From the NCBI RefSeq assembly GCF_002250115.1, contig NZ_CP019985.1:62001-126000 (forward strand): a DNA stretch of 64,000 bases. The letters run 5' to 3'. Shown in pieces: positions 26,996 through 36,460 of this stretch. The stretch is from Shouchella clausii. Lineage in GTDB: Bacteria > Bacillota > Bacilli > Bacillales > Bacillaceae_D. The notes under the pieces are model-generated. The model made no database searches. It was not told where the DNA came from and was given only the letters and a program-made list of their open reading frames with translations. The position numbers and the translations under genes are program-made. The stretch's first letter is position 1. Each line of letters begins with the position of its first letter.

Positions 26996-27184
26996 TGAGT
27001 CGTTCATAAACGGTAAACATTGATTTTTAGGTTTGTCGACAAAAAAGGCGCCTGTCAGCCGAAACGAGGAACCTAGTAAAGATGCAAATAGAACGTCGGC
27101 TCATAAGCAACCGCGTATGAAACGATCGTTTCAGAGCACCTGAACGGGGGAACATCGAAGGATGCAAGCGTTTGTCTACAGTCT

Positions 27185-27210
27185 AGGACTTCCACAATGT
27201 TGGAAGTCCT
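27185..27210. terminator. Hairpin terminator between pelA and acetyltransferase gene
   Basis: A perfect 10-bp stem AGGACTTCCA / TGGAAGTCCT with loop CAATGT lies between convergent genes. Only short T-runs flank it. The 300-bp gap from 26996 also holds a 16-bp palindrome at 27118-27133 and a sequence repeated near 38.3 kb. Confidence 0.7.
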
Positions 27211-27297
27211 TTACGTATCTATCCCCTTACACTCTCCCGACAGTTGAAGAAAAATGTTTCCACCAAAAAAGCGACCTTCCGATTGAAGAATCGCTTC

Positions 27298-27897
27298 TTA
27301 GCCAAACGTATATTCTTCTTTCCGCGCTTCCACAAATTCAGCTTTTGTTAATCCAAATAGTATTAAATCTAGATATTGTCCGTTTATGTATACAACTTGT
27401 CGACGGACCCCCTCTTGAACGCAGCCAAGCTTTTCCATCATTTTAATAGAACCTTCATTTCCTTCAAGAACACAATCATTGAATTTGTGAAGTCTTCGTT
27501 CAAGAAAAGCATACTTTAAAAGAATGTTCATGGCGCTTGTACCGTATCCCTTTCCCCGGTACTGTTTATCAATGATGATCCCAATACTAAATGTGCCATT
27601 TCTCTCGTCGATACTGTTTAAATTAATACCGCCTATATTCTTGCCTTCTTCATTTTCGATCGTAAACATGATTCTACCATTTGTTGAAGCAAAATTTGCA
27701 TGTTCCTCCGCAAACGTTTTCGAACCTGAAATAGTAGGAGGCAACTCAATCGCACATGCCAAAAAACGACGAGCAGGCGTATCAAACTTACTAAGATAGT
27801 CTCCTTGCCAATCTTCAGGTTGCATCGCACGCAATCTAACGTTATCGTCTTGCCAAAAATAATTGCTATCATCTACTTTTTGTAAAATATCTTCCAT
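27298..27897 (-). CDS. GNAT-family N-acetyltransferase (RimJ/RimL type)
   Basis: 199 aa. The start at 27897 is preferred to the ATG two codons earlier because GAAGGGG is then 8 nt away. The acetyl-CoA-binding motif A is IIIDKQYRGKGYGTSAMNIL, followed by LEGNEGSIKMMEKLGCVQEGVRR, the usual beta4-alpha4 region. The substrate is unknown; this group modifies protein N-termini, amino sugars or antibiotics. It is flanked by terminators on both sides, so monocistronic and unrelated to the sugar operons. Confidence 0.88.
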   Translation of the reverse strand: MEDILQKVDDSNYFWQDDNVRLRAMQPEDWQGDYLSKFDTPARRFLACAIELPPTISGSKTFAEEHANFASTNGRIMFTIENEEGKNIGGINLNSIDERNGTFSIGIIIDKQYRGKGYGTSAMNILLKYAFLERRLHKFNDCVLEGNEGSIKMMEKLGCVQEGVRRQVVYINGQYLDLILFGLTKAEFVEARKEEYTFG

Positions 27898-27970
27898 ATT
27901 CATAACCCCTTCATTCTATCTATCTGTTTCCTACTATCTTATCATTCGTCGTCTGTCATGCTATTCCTTT

Positions 27971-28010
27971 TAAAAAAAGCTGCCCAAATAGACACGCGGC
28001 CTTTTTGGAC
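27971..28010 (-). terminator. Terminator of the GH95/ABC operon
   Basis: On the minus strand, GTCCAAA (28010-28004) pairs with TTTGGGC (27988-27982) using one G-U pair, followed by AGC and seven T residues. It lies 17 bp after the last gene of the operon. Confidence 0.75.
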
Positions 28011-28026
28011 AACCCTAGTTCCTTCT

Positions 28027-28758
28027 CTATTTCCCTTTGCTCGCTTTTCCGCCAAACCCTAGCTCCTGATAGGCGTTTAATGTGCTCCACGGTTTATGGC
28101 GATTGTCAGAAACGCCATAATACGTCCCGTAGTTTTTGTCTGTTTCAATCGACGCTTGAACGAGCGCCACTAAGTCTTCATCGGCAAGCAACGTCCGCTC
28201 AAGCCGATCATTCGGCTGTTTTCGTTTTTCGGCTGGTGGGACGGAGGCAATCCGCAAGTTGATGACAGAGAGCTTGCCTTCTTTGGCAAACAAATAACCT
28301 AGCTGTTCAGAGGCAAATTTCAGCACGCCATAAAGACTGTTCGTTTTCGGATAATCGTCAACGGTAATTTCCCGTGGCAATAAAGAGTAGCCGTCTTTTT
28401 CGTACCCATCCGTCACGTGGTTGCTGCTCGCAAACACGACCCGGCGAACGCCTTTTGTTTGCGCTGCCAATAACAGATAATAACTGGCATTGAAAAACAA
28501 CGCCGTCATGTCGTCAAAATGCGCTTTGCTGTCAATGCCCTTTGCTGACTCGATCCGCAACAAATTGACAATCGTATCCGTGTCATCAGGAAGCTTTTCC
28601 AAAAGACCGTGAAAATCAACGGCATCCCCTTCAATAAAAGCCACATTGTCGTCTGGCTTTTGCACGTCCATGACGACGATTTCATACTTATGCTTTAGCC
28701 CTTCGGCAAGAATAGCGCCAATCGTTCCTGCTCCGCCCACTAAAACGATTTTTTTCAC
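28027..28758 (-). CDS. NAD-dependent epimerase/dehydrogenase (uronate dehydrogenase-like)
   Basis: 243 aa. The GTG at 28758 is chosen (AAGGAGG 8 nt upstream); a TTG at 28785 would add nine residues. The N-terminus KKIVLVGGAGTIGAILAEGL is an NAD-binding Rossmann motif. FASSNHVTDGY and YGVLK supply the Ser and Tyr/Lys of extended SDRs, and the C-terminal YGVSDNRHKPWS resembles uronate dehydrogenases. A likely role is oxidation of a uronate or of a sugar freed by the GH95 enzyme upstream; both readings are inference. Last gene of the operon. Confidence 0.75.
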   Translation of the reverse strand: MKKIVLVGGAGTIGAILAEGLKHKYEIVVMDVQKPDDNVAFIEGDAVDFHGLLEKLPDDTDTIVNLLRIESAKGIDSKAHFDDMTALFFNASYYLLLAAQTKGVRRVVFASSNHVTDGYEKDGYSLLPREITVDDYPKTNSLYGVLKFASEQLGYLFAKEGKLSVINLRIASVPPAEKRKQPNDRLERTLLADEDLVALVQASIETDKNYGTYYGVSDNRHKPWSTLNAYQELGFGGKASKGK

Positions 28759-28835
28759 AACCGCGCCCTCCTTCTCATTCGGCAAACTCGTGCAAGCGCT
28801 TAGCGTGCCTCTCTATTGATTATTACCGTTTTCTG

Positions 28836-31190
28836 CTAACATGAACCATTGTTTTGAAAGGTATAGCATTTGCCTTTTTCCGCCTTAAACGCATAAAGCT
28901 TGCCTGCATCAATCGACATTCGTTCTCCATTTTCAGTCGTACTCATCCCATTCGGGAAGACGACGATGCATGCATTCTCACAACTGGCATAGACGGTACA
29001 AGCAAGAACGCTGCTGTTTTGCCATTCGAGGTCAATCGTAAAACCGCCTCGGCATCTGACTCCTGTGATAGCGCCCTGTTTCCAACGACGGGGAAGAGCC
29101 GGCAACAACCGGATAAACCCTTCATGGGACTGGACAAGCGTTTCAATCACTCCGGCCACAAAGCCAAAATTGCCATCAATTTGGAAAGGTGGGTGGGCGG
29201 AAAACAAATTCGGGTAGACGCCGCCGCTTTCATGCTGTTCATCGCCTTGGCGCACTAGTTGCATAAAACGGGAAATGAGCGCGTCTGTCCGTTCCCCGTC
29301 AAGAAATCGTGCCCATAAACAGAGCTTCCACGCCAAACTCCAGCCAGTCCCTCCGTCGCCCCGTTCCCTTAACGATTGTTTCGCTGCTTGGTAGCGTTTT
29401 TGTTGGTGGTTGCTGCTCCACTGGCTGCCTGGGTAGACGCCATACAAATGAGACAGATGGCGATGGTGAATGTCTTCTCCTGGAAAACCGTGCGTCCACT
29501 CTTGCAACGCTCCTTCAGCGCTTAACGGCGGCTTTTTCAACTGGTTTAAAGCGTCTTTCACCTCAGTTGCCAACTGCTGATCCCCGCCTACTAGCTCGTT
29601 TGCCGCTAAAAACATATGAAAGACATCTTCCAGTAAGGCAAGATCCATCACAGCGCCTTCGGAGACTGGATAAGGCTGGCCTTTATACAAAAAGCGATGC
29701 TCTGGCGAAGTCGACGGGCTCGTATAGACAGCACCGCTTTCATCTTGGACGAGCCAATCGAGGCAAAATAATACGGCGCCTTTCATGACTGGATAGGCGC
29801 GCTCCGTTAAATAGGCACGATCGGCTGAAAACAAATAATGCTCCCACAAATGGCGCGTGAGCCAAGGAGCGGCCATTGGCCAAAACGCCCAGACAGGATC
29901 GCCGTCGCCAAAACCGCCGACTGGCTCTGCTTGCCGCCAAATGTCACTATTATGGTGCGCTGTCCAGCCCCTACATTGGTAGTAATTTTTAGCAACGGCT
30001 TTTCCTTGCTCGGCCAGCTCCTCGATAAACGTTAAAAAAGGCTGATGGCATTCTGGCAAAGCGGCGGTTTCTGCCGGCCAATAGTTCATTTGTGCATTAA
30101 TGTTTAACGTATAATTGCTGCTCCAAGGCGGTTGAATGTGTTCATTCCATATTCCTTGGAGATTGGCTGCCTCTGTCCCCTCCCTTGAGCTGGCGATGAG
30201 GAGATAACGGCCCATTTGAAAGAGCAGCTCAACGAGCTTACCATCGTTGGCGCCGTACTTGGCGAGGCGTTCGCTTGTGGAAAGCTTCTCTCGTTCCGTT
30301 CCGTTAAGGGTAAACGTCATCCGTTGAAAAAGGGATTGATAATCTTGTAAATGCTGGCTCTGCAACGCCTCATACGTGCTCGTAACCGTGTCGCTGAGGC
30401 GTTTGCGAATGAGCGTAATTGGCTCTTTGCCTTGGGCTGCCTGTGCTGATGCAAAACTAGTTTCCATATGAACGAGCACCGTTGCATAACGGGCATCCTC
30501 GACAACGAGTTTGTTGTTTTTAACCGCTGCGTTTCCGTCTGTTTCGAGCAATTGTATCGCACTAGCAAACCGGATCGCCGACGATGTTTCATAGCTTGTG
30601 TACCGAACCGGCTCTGAAGATGAGGCATAGTTGGGGTCCACATGTTCTGGGCACCAGCCTGCGAGTCCGACATGGTCCTGATCGGGCCATTCAACCGTAC
30701 GCAATGGCGATGTGAGCCACGCCGAAAAAGAGAGCGGCAGCTCAGCAACGGCCTCTAAGTGCAAAATGATCGCCTCGTCAGGCTTACTAGCAAAAACGCT
30801 TCTTTTGTATAACCCGTCTTCCACCGTCACCGTTGCCGTTTCTAACTGAAGCGTCCGTTCATAGCCAGTGCTTGAATGCGAGCGCAAAGGAAACGAGATA
30901 TGCAAATCGCCGAGTGGCAAATACGATTGCGTGTATGGGCCTTGCATGTCTTTTGCATATCGACTTGCCGCCTGAAAGTCTCTAGCGCCAATGGCTGCGC
31001 GCATGTTCGCTACCGTTCCTTTCACAGGCGCTTGGCTCCTGTTAGCAGGCGGCCCTGACCAAAGGCTGTCCATGTTTAAAGCGATTTTTTCGTGTTCAAC
31101 ACCGCCATAAACCATCGCCCCTAGCCGCCCATTTCCAATCGGATAGGCTTCGGTCCACGTCCGCGCTGGTTGCTGTTCGGTCAGTTGCAT
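28836..31190 (-). CDS. Glycoside hydrolase family 95 (alpha-L-fucosidase/galactosidase)
   Basis: 784 aa, cytoplasmic (no signal peptide), GGAGG 8 nt upstream of ATG. The N-terminal beta-sandwich opens with WTEAYPIGNGRLGAMVYGGV. The (alpha/alpha)6 catalytic domain carries NINAQMNYWPAE (the two Asn that activate water in BbAfcA, about residue 366), STSPEHRF (general acid Glu, about 496) and FQIDGNFGF (about 672). GH95 removes alpha-1,2-L-fucose or L-galactose, as found on xyloglucan and rhamnogalacturonan-I side chains. It follows the importer genes but is separated from the binding-protein gene by a strong hairpin terminator, so its level should be lower. Confidence 0.93.
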   Translation of the reverse strand: MQLTEQQPARTWTEAYPIGNGRLGAMVYGGVEHEKIALNMDSLWSGPPANRSQAPVKGTVANMRAAIGARDFQAASRYAKDMQGPYTQSYLPLGDLHISFPLRSHSSTGYERTLQLETATVTVEDGLYKRSVFASKPDEAIILHLEAVAELPLSFSAWLTSPLRTVEWPDQDHVGLAGWCPEHVDPNYASSSEPVRYTSYETSSAIRFASAIQLLETDGNAAVKNNKLVVEDARYATVLVHMETSFASAQAAQGKEPITLIRKRLSDTVTSTYEALQSQHLQDYQSLFQRMTFTLNGTEREKLSTSERLAKYGANDGKLVELLFQMGRYLLIASSREGTEAANLQGIWNEHIQPPWSSNYTLNINAQMNYWPAETAALPECHQPFLTFIEELAEQGKAVAKNYYQCRGWTAHHNSDIWRQAEPVGGFGDGDPVWAFWPMAAPWLTRHLWEHYLFSADRAYLTERAYPVMKGAVLFCLDWLVQDESGAVYTSPSTSPEHRFLYKGQPYPVSEGAVMDLALLEDVFHMFLAANELVGGDQQLATEVKDALNQLKKPPLSAEGALQEWTHGFPGEDIHHRHLSHLYGVYPGSQWSSNHQQKRYQAAKQSLRERGDGGTGWSLAWKLCLWARFLDGERTDALISRFMQLVRQGDEQHESGGVYPNLFSAHPPFQIDGNFGFVAGVIETLVQSHEGFIRLLPALPRRWKQGAITGVRCRGGFTIDLEWQNSSVLACTVYASCENACIVVFPNGMSTTENGERMSIDAGKLYAFKAEKGKCYTFQNNGSC

Positions 31191-31218
31191 CTGTTCTTCC
31201 TCCTTCTGTATATCGATT

Positions 31219-31247
31219 AAAAAAAGAACCTGCTTGCCGCAGGTTCT
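31219..31247 (-). terminator. Internal terminator/attenuator between binding-protein and GH95 genes
   Basis: Perfect 9-bp stem AGAACCTGC / GCAGGTTCT with a 5-nt loop, followed on the minus strand by seven T residues. Only about 30 bp remain before the GH95 start, too little for a new promoter, so GH95 and the last gene must be expressed by read-through. Confidence 0.85.
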
Positions 31248-31306
31248 CAGACTGTAGCCAAACGACGTCGTCTCAGCTGATGTGTTGTGGTCAGCCAGTG
31301 TGATTG

Positions 31307-32968
31307 TCAGTCATTCCACAATTCAACGCGTGTGCGCACAAGTTCCGTGTATTCTTTTTCGGCTTCTTCGACGCCAGCTCCTTCAAGCTCGGCCATAAAC
31401 TCATCCCAAACTTGATCAAATTCCTCTGGAGTTGCTAAAATCGCTTCAGGGACTTTGCGTTTGACAATATCCAGGCAACGCTGCATGATCACATTCAAAT
31501 CGGAGGAAGAATCAACTGGAATATTGTAAGCAGCTCCCCATGGCTTAACTGGAAATTCGTCTTCTTGTGGGTATAAGTCTTTCCACATTTCAACGCCATA
31601 GTTGCTTAAAACTTCTTTTTCCACTTCTGTATAGGAATCGATGATTTGCTCTGTATTGGCGATTGTGAATGTTTGCCCTGTCGAGTCTTCCACACCATCG
31701 CCGTAAGCTGGAGCGAAGCCCTTTAAAACGCCAACGCCCGTTTCCTTCACGTAGTTGGCATTGTTATTCCGTTCCTCCATTTCTTCTGGAGGGATGACGC
31801 GTTTGCCATCGACGATTTCATAGTGTTCTCCTTCCAATCCCCAGTTTTGCAGGATTTGCCCTTCTTCTGAAGCGAGATAATCAAGAAATTGAATCGCTTT
31901 GACTGGGTCTTCATTATCGACGGAAATGCCGATGCCCCAGCCGCCAAGATACCCTGTATCTTGGAAATTAGGGTGCTTGTATTCTTCCGTTAACGTTACA
32001 GGATACATGCCGTACATCCGTTCATGTTTGCCTGCTTCTCGCAATGCCCTTTCCGCATCGTCGACTTGCCAATCGGCATCAATGAGCCCGAGCACACGCC
32101 CTGATGAGATTTTCTCTAAATATTGGTCGTATTTTTGCACGAAGCTTTCTGGGTCTAGTAAACCGCTGTCATTCATATGGTTCAGCCAGCGGAAATATTC
32201 CTTTTCTTCCGCGCGGCGGTAATGCATCGTCGCTTCATAGGTGTCCGGGTCAATATAGAACTCACCGTCATCTGGAGCTCCAGTTGCATAGAAAGCCGGA
32301 TTTGTGGTCGATATCATAATCCGCCAATCATCAGCCAATAACGACAAACCGAGCGTCGGCTGGCCATCAATGGTCGGGTTTTCTTCCATATAAGCACGGA
32401 TCGCGTCTTCAAAGTCTTTGACAGTACGAATGTCTGGATAACCGAGTTCTTTTACGACTTCATGCTGGAGCATAAAGCCGTTGCCAGGTTCCCAATACGT
32501 ATGGTCGATTGGCGCAGTCGGCAAAATGTAAATGCTCTCGTCTTCTTCGCTCCATTTCAGGCGGTTAAAATAGTCGCCATACGCTTTCTTTAAATTCGGC
32601 CCGTGCTCTTCGATCAAGTCTGTCAAGTCAATAAAGGCGCCAGCGTTGACAAGTGTGCTCGCAGAGCCTTTTGGCAAAATGAAATCTGGGTAATCGCCAC
32701 TCGCCGCCATTAAGGCAATTTTTTGCTCGCCTCCATTGACATCAAATTCAGGCTGCAACGTAACGCCTGTTTCTTCCATCACTTTTTGGCTTACAGGGCT
32801 TTCCATGTTGTCCCACTGGGAGTGAGGATCGGCGCTAAACAACGTAAAAGTAACCGGGCTATCGTCTGACTCATTGCTAGCATCATCGCTCGTGCACCCT
32901 GCCATTCCCAGTGCCACCATAACCGCTCCAGCGATGGTTGATGCCCTTACCACGCTTCTTTTCTCCAT
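31307..32968 (-). CDS. Sugar ABC transporter substrate-binding lipoprotein (LplA-like)
   Basis: 553 aa. The signal sequence ends in the lipobox ALGMAGC (Cys at residue 25). The solute-binding fold shows WDNMESPVSQKVMEETGV, LMAASGDYPDFILPKGS, YLGGWGIGISVDNEDPVKA and QILQNWGLEGEHYEIVDGK. This is a long variant typical of LplA/YtcQ proteins for complex oligosaccharides. It is separated by 23 bp from the permease gene upstream. The ligand is unknown; GH95 and GH31 neighbours suggest a fucosylated or xylosylated oligosaccharide. Confidence 0.92.
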   Translation of the reverse strand: MEKRSVVRASTIAGAVMVALGMAGCTSDDASNESDDSPVTFTLFSADPHSQWDNMESPVSQKVMEETGVTLQPEFDVNGGEQKIALMAASGDYPDFILPKGSASTLVNAGAFIDLTDLIEEHGPNLKKAYGDYFNRLKWSEEDESIYILPTAPIDHTYWEPGNGFMLQHEVVKELGYPDIRTVKDFEDAIRAYMEENPTIDGQPTLGLSLLADDWRIMISTTNPAFYATGAPDDGEFYIDPDTYEATMHYRRAEEKEYFRWLNHMNDSGLLDPESFVQKYDQYLEKISSGRVLGLIDADWQVDDAERALREAGKHERMYGMYPVTLTEEYKHPNFQDTGYLGGWGIGISVDNEDPVKAIQFLDYLASEEGQILQNWGLEGEHYEIVDGKRVIPPEEMEERNNNANYVKETGVGVLKGFAPAYGDGVEDSTGQTFTIANTEQIIDSYTEVEKEVLSNYGVEMWKDLYPQEDEFPVKPWGAAYNIPVDSSSDLNVIMQRCLDIVKRKVPEAILATPEEFDQVWDEFMAELEGAGVEEAEKEYTELVRTRVELWND

Positions 32969-32991
32969 GTCTTCTTCCCCCTTTTTATCAT

Positions 32992-33906
32992 TTAGCTTTT
33001 TACAGCACCGAGCGTCATGCCTTGGACGAAAAAGCGCTGTAAAAATGGGTAAACCAATAAAATCGGCACGACCGTCACCATGGAAATCGCCATTTTAATC
33101 GACTCAGGCGAGACCGTTTGTGCGGCTTGTTCGCCGCTTATGCTGCGGTAAGCGTTGGCATCGCCAGAACCGCCCATCGTCGTATTTTGCAAGATTTTCA
33201 TCAGTTCATACTGCAATGTTGTCAAGTCTGGATTGCTGCCATTGTACAAATACGTATCAAACCAAGCATTCCACTGGCCAACTGCGACAAACAAGGCAAT
33301 TGTCGCAAGCACGGGCGTACATAATGGCATGATAATGCGCCAAAAAATCGTAAAATCATTGGCGCCATCCATCTTCGCCGATTCCTGTAGGGAGTACGGC
33401 AGCCCGTCCATAAACGAGCGGACGATGATAATGTGAAACGCATTCACCATTCCAGGGAGAACATAGACCCAAAACGTGTTAATTAAGTTCAACTCTCTCA
33501 TTAACATGTAGCCGGGAATTAATCCTCCTGTAAAATAAAGCGTCAACACTAGCGTCGTCGACACAAACTTTCGCCCTTGAAAATCGGCGCGGCTCAGTGT
33601 AAACGCAACCATGGCCGAAGAGAAAACGCCAAGCACAGTGCCAATGATCGTCCGCAACACCGAATTGATGAACCCTGTCACCAAATGGTCGTATTGGAAG
33701 ATCGTTCGGTAATTCTCAAGCGTCCATTCCCGGGGCCAAATGTAAATGCCGCCTCGGACTGTGTCGGTTGAATCATTTAAAGAAATCGCCAGCACGTTTA
33801 AAAAAGGGTAAAGCGTTGCTAAAAACACGATCGTTAAAAAACAGTAATTGATGACATTAAATAACCCATCGCTTGTTAAAAAACGCATCGGCTTGCTATG
33901 ATTCAC
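32992..33906 (-). CDS. ABC transporter permease (LplC-like)
   Basis: 304 aa, GTG start. Six membrane segments; the EAA loop is LQESAKMDGANDFTIFWRI, and the C-terminus VYPFLQRFFVQGMTLGAVKS matches the LplC group. It pairs with the LplB-like permease 12 bp upstream. No ATPase gene is nearby, so a shared ATPase is implied. Confidence 0.93.
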   Translation of the reverse strand: MNHSKPMRFLTSDGLFNVINYCFLTIVFLATLYPFLNVLAISLNDSTDTVRGGIYIWPREWTLENYRTIFQYDHLVTGFINSVLRTIIGTVLGVFSSAMVAFTLSRADFQGRKFVSTTLVLTLYFTGGLIPGYMLMRELNLINTFWVYVLPGMVNAFHIIIVRSFMDGLPYSLQESAKMDGANDFTIFWRIIMPLCTPVLATIALFVAVGQWNAWFDTYLYNGSNPDLTTLQYELMKILQNTTMGGSGDANAYRSISGEQAAQTVSPESIKMAISMVTVVPILLVYPFLQRFFVQGMTLGAVKS

Positions 33907-33918
33907 TTCCCTCCCCCC

Positions 33919-34884
33919 TTACATGACACTTTGATTGGCATAGCGTTTGAATATGCCGTTTGCAATAAAAAGTAGAATAATCGCTACAAGCGAGTTGAAA
34001 ATGCCGATCGCCGTCCCATAAGAAAAACGACTAAGGTTAATGCCATAATTTAACGCATACAAATCAAGTACTTCAGAATAGTTAACAACTGTCGGGTTTC
34101 CAAGCAAAAATTGCTTTTCAAAACCGATGGTCATTAAGCTGCCAATCGACAGAATGAGTACGACTAAAATCGTAGGGCGGATGCCTGGCAATGTAATATG
34201 CCAAATTTGTCGCCACCTGCTGGCGCCATCGACTTTTGCCGCCTCATAAAGCTGAGGATCGACTCCGGCCATTGCCGCCAAAAAGATGATCGAGTTCCAG
34301 CCCATTTCCTTCCACAAATCAGCAAGTGTGACAATAATCCAAAACCATTCGCCTTTCGTCATAAATTGGATCGGCTTATCAGCAGCCCCTGTCGCCACGA
34401 GAATTTCATTGACAATGCCTCCATCAACAGAAAGCATTTTTGTGACAATCCCAGCAACAACGACCCACGAGACAAAATGGGGCAAATACGAAACGGTTTG
34501 TACAGTCTTTTTAAACAATTTGGCCCGCGCCTCGTTTAACAGCACGGCAAATAAAATTGGAAATGTAAAACCGACAAGCAACCCTAAAATGCTCATGACT
34601 AATGTGTTCCGCAACACTAAGTAAAAGCGTTCATCTTGGAACAACTCAATGAAATGCTTGAGCCCTACCCAATCCTGTTCAAAAAAGGCCAGCCCTGGGC
34701 GATAATCTTGAAAGGCCATCGTCCAGCCAAACAACGGCAAATAATTAAATACAAACACCCAGGCGACAAACGGCAATGACATCGCATAAAGATACCGTTG
34801 CTGCAATACAGTTTGCCAAAAGGAGCGTTTTTGCCCTAAAGGCACAGCAGCGACTGAATGCGCTTTCTTTTTTGTGAGCTTCAT
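33919..34884 (-). CDS. ABC transporter permease (LplB-like)
   Basis: 321 aa. After a basic N-terminal tail come six membrane segments; the EAA loop is LYEAAKVDGASRWRQIWHITLP. First gene of the transporter part, 94 bp after the response regulator. That gap contains a weak promoter-like TTGACC with 17 nt to TAGTTG (minus strand, near 34975-34947), consistent with activator-dependent transcription by the adjacent regulator. Confidence 0.92.
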   Translation of the reverse strand: MKLTKKKAHSVAAVPLGQKRSFWQTVLQQRYLYAMSLPFVAWVFVFNYLPLFGWTMAFQDYRPGLAFFEQDWVGLKHFIELFQDERFYLVLRNTLVMSILGLLVGFTFPILFAVLLNEARAKLFKKTVQTVSYLPHFVSWVVVAGIVTKMLSVDGGIVNEILVATGAADKPIQFMTKGEWFWIIVTLADLWKEMGWNSIIFLAAMAGVDPQLYEAAKVDGASRWRQIWHITLPGIRPTILVVLILSIGSLMTIGFEKQFLLGNPTVVNYSEVLDLYALNYGINLSRFSYGTAIGIFNSLVAIILLFIANGIFKRYANQSVM

Positions 34885-34978
34885 TTCACCCCCGCCTCTC
34901 TGTCTTTCATCTTAGCTGGATTTCGATTTTGGAAATACCAACTAAATCCGACTAGAAATCAGGTCAAAATTGGAGTGT

Positions 34979-36460
34979 CTAGCCTTTCTTTCTGAATGCC
35001 GACGGCGACATTCCCGTGTATTTTTTAAACTTGCGGTGAAAATAATCGACATTGGGATAGCCTACTTTTTCTGCCGCTTCATATACTTTGCAGCCAGCGC
35101 GGAGCAGCTGTTTGCTTTTGTGAATCCGGACTTTATCCAAATACGTGTTAAAATAATCGCCTGTTTCTTGTTTAAACCGTTTGCCTAAATAGGCGCTGTT
35201 GTAGTTTAAAACGGCAGATATCGTCTCAAGCCGTAAATTCTCGTCATAGCGGCTATCGATCATGTCGATCATTTTTTTAACAGCGGCGTCGTTGCTGCGC
35301 ACGTTTGTATTCGCAGCAAGCTCGTCGCACAAACAGAGAAGCACATGCCGCAACTGTAAAAAGTCTTCCGCTTCTTGGAGCTGTGCGGTGAAACGATAGC
35401 CTTTTTGCGCCCATTCTTTTGCCAACACATGGCTAGCGATTAAGCGTTGGATGACGTTCAGCGCCAATTCACTTGCTTTTGCTTTTAAAGAAGCCTCCTT
35501 CATACGCCGGGCTGCGACATCCGCTAAAAAATCGGAGACTGCCTGTTTGGCCGGCTCTTTCTCGCCAATATGGAGTGCCAAGTAGATGCGCTCTTCATAA
35601 AACGAAAGCGGCTTTTTCGCTAGTTGCTCGTCTTGAAGCACGGTCGGCAGCTCTGAAATCACACTGCCTTTATCCGCATAAAAGGCCAGTGAAAGGAGCT
35701 TTTTGGCAGCAGTATAGGAAGCTTGAATCGCAGACATTTTGTGGACGCACTTCCCTAATGCCCCATGGCGCATAGGCGCGAGCAAGTGAGACGCCCACTG
35801 CTGCAACTCGCTTTTCGTTAGCCCCTCTTGAAGATGGCAAATCAATAAGCCAGCGTCCCCGCCTTTGGCAAAAGGCACGGCGGTGTGGGGAATCTGTTCG
35901 GCTAAGTGCTCTAATGCGTCTCTCTCCCCAGCGTGTACCAAAAATATTTGGTACCGTGAGGCAGCAAGACCGAGGCGAGAGATGTCTACACTTTGCGGCA
36001 GCGCCTTTCCTTCCAACAGGTTGAGCAGAAGCCGTTCTTGCTCGATCCGTACACTTTGCTGGCGCAAGACATGCGCTTGCTTTCTTTGTTCCAATTTGTG
36101 AAAGACGATTTGCACATGCTCAATAAGCTCGTCTTCCTCTAAAGGCTTGAGCAAATACCCATCTACGCCGTGGCCAATCGCCTCTTGGGCGTAGTGAAAG
36201 TCGGCATGACCACTAAGCAATAAGAAAGGGACAGCTTCGTTTTCAGTGCGAATTTGCTTCAGCAAAGACAGCCCGTCCATTTGTGGCATTCGTATATCTG
36301 CGATGACCAAGTCAGGTTTATGGTGTTTGTATTTTTCAAGGGCATCTTTGCCATTGCATGCTAAGCTAGCCACTTCAAAGCCATAGTGTTTCCAGGGAAT
36401 TAGATTTTTTACCCCTTCCCGAATCATCCATTCATCATCGGCAATCAACACTTTATACAT
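34979..36460 (-). CDS. Response regulator with AraC-type DNA-binding domain (YesN-like)
   Basis: 493 aa. The receiver domain (about 1-120) carries VLIADDEWMIREG and the phospho-acceptor Asp in DLVIADIRMPQMDG. The middle region (about 140-380) is poorly conserved. The C-terminal AraC domain (about 390-490) ends with NVDYFHRKFKKYTGMSPSAFRKK. It overlaps the histidine kinase gene by 8 bp. Known role of such pairs: activate the neighbouring oligosaccharide importer on detecting extracellular substrate. Confidence 0.93.
   Translation of the reverse strand: MYKVLIADDEWMIREGVKNLIPWKHYGFEVASLACNGKDALEKYKHHKPDLVIADIRMPQMDGLSLLKQIRTENEAVPFLLLSGHADFHYAQEAIGHGVDGYLLKPLEEDELIEHVQIVFHKLEQRKQAHVLRQQSVRIEQERLLLNLLEGKALPQSVDISRLGLAASRYQIFLVHAGERDALEHLAEQIPHTAVPFAKGGDAGLLICHLQEGLTKSELQQWASHLLAPMRHGALGKCVHKMSAIQASYTAAKKLLSLAFYADKGSVISELPTVLQDEQLAKKPLSFYEERIYLALHIGEKEPAKQAVSDFLADVAARRMKEASLKAKASELALNVIQRLIASHVLAKEWAQKGYRFTAQLQEAEDFLQLRHVLLCLCDELAANTNVRSNDAAVKKMIDMIDSRYDENLRLETISAVLNYNSAYLGKRFKQETGDYFNTYLDKVRIHKSKQLLRAGCKVYEAAEKVGYPNVDYFHRKFKKYTGMSPSAFRKKG

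Noticed and set aside
28790-28810. cre site upstream of the NAD-dependent dehydrogenase (GTGCAAGCGCTTAGCG)
   Set aside because: At least two mismatches in the CcpA core on either strand and no promoter nearby.
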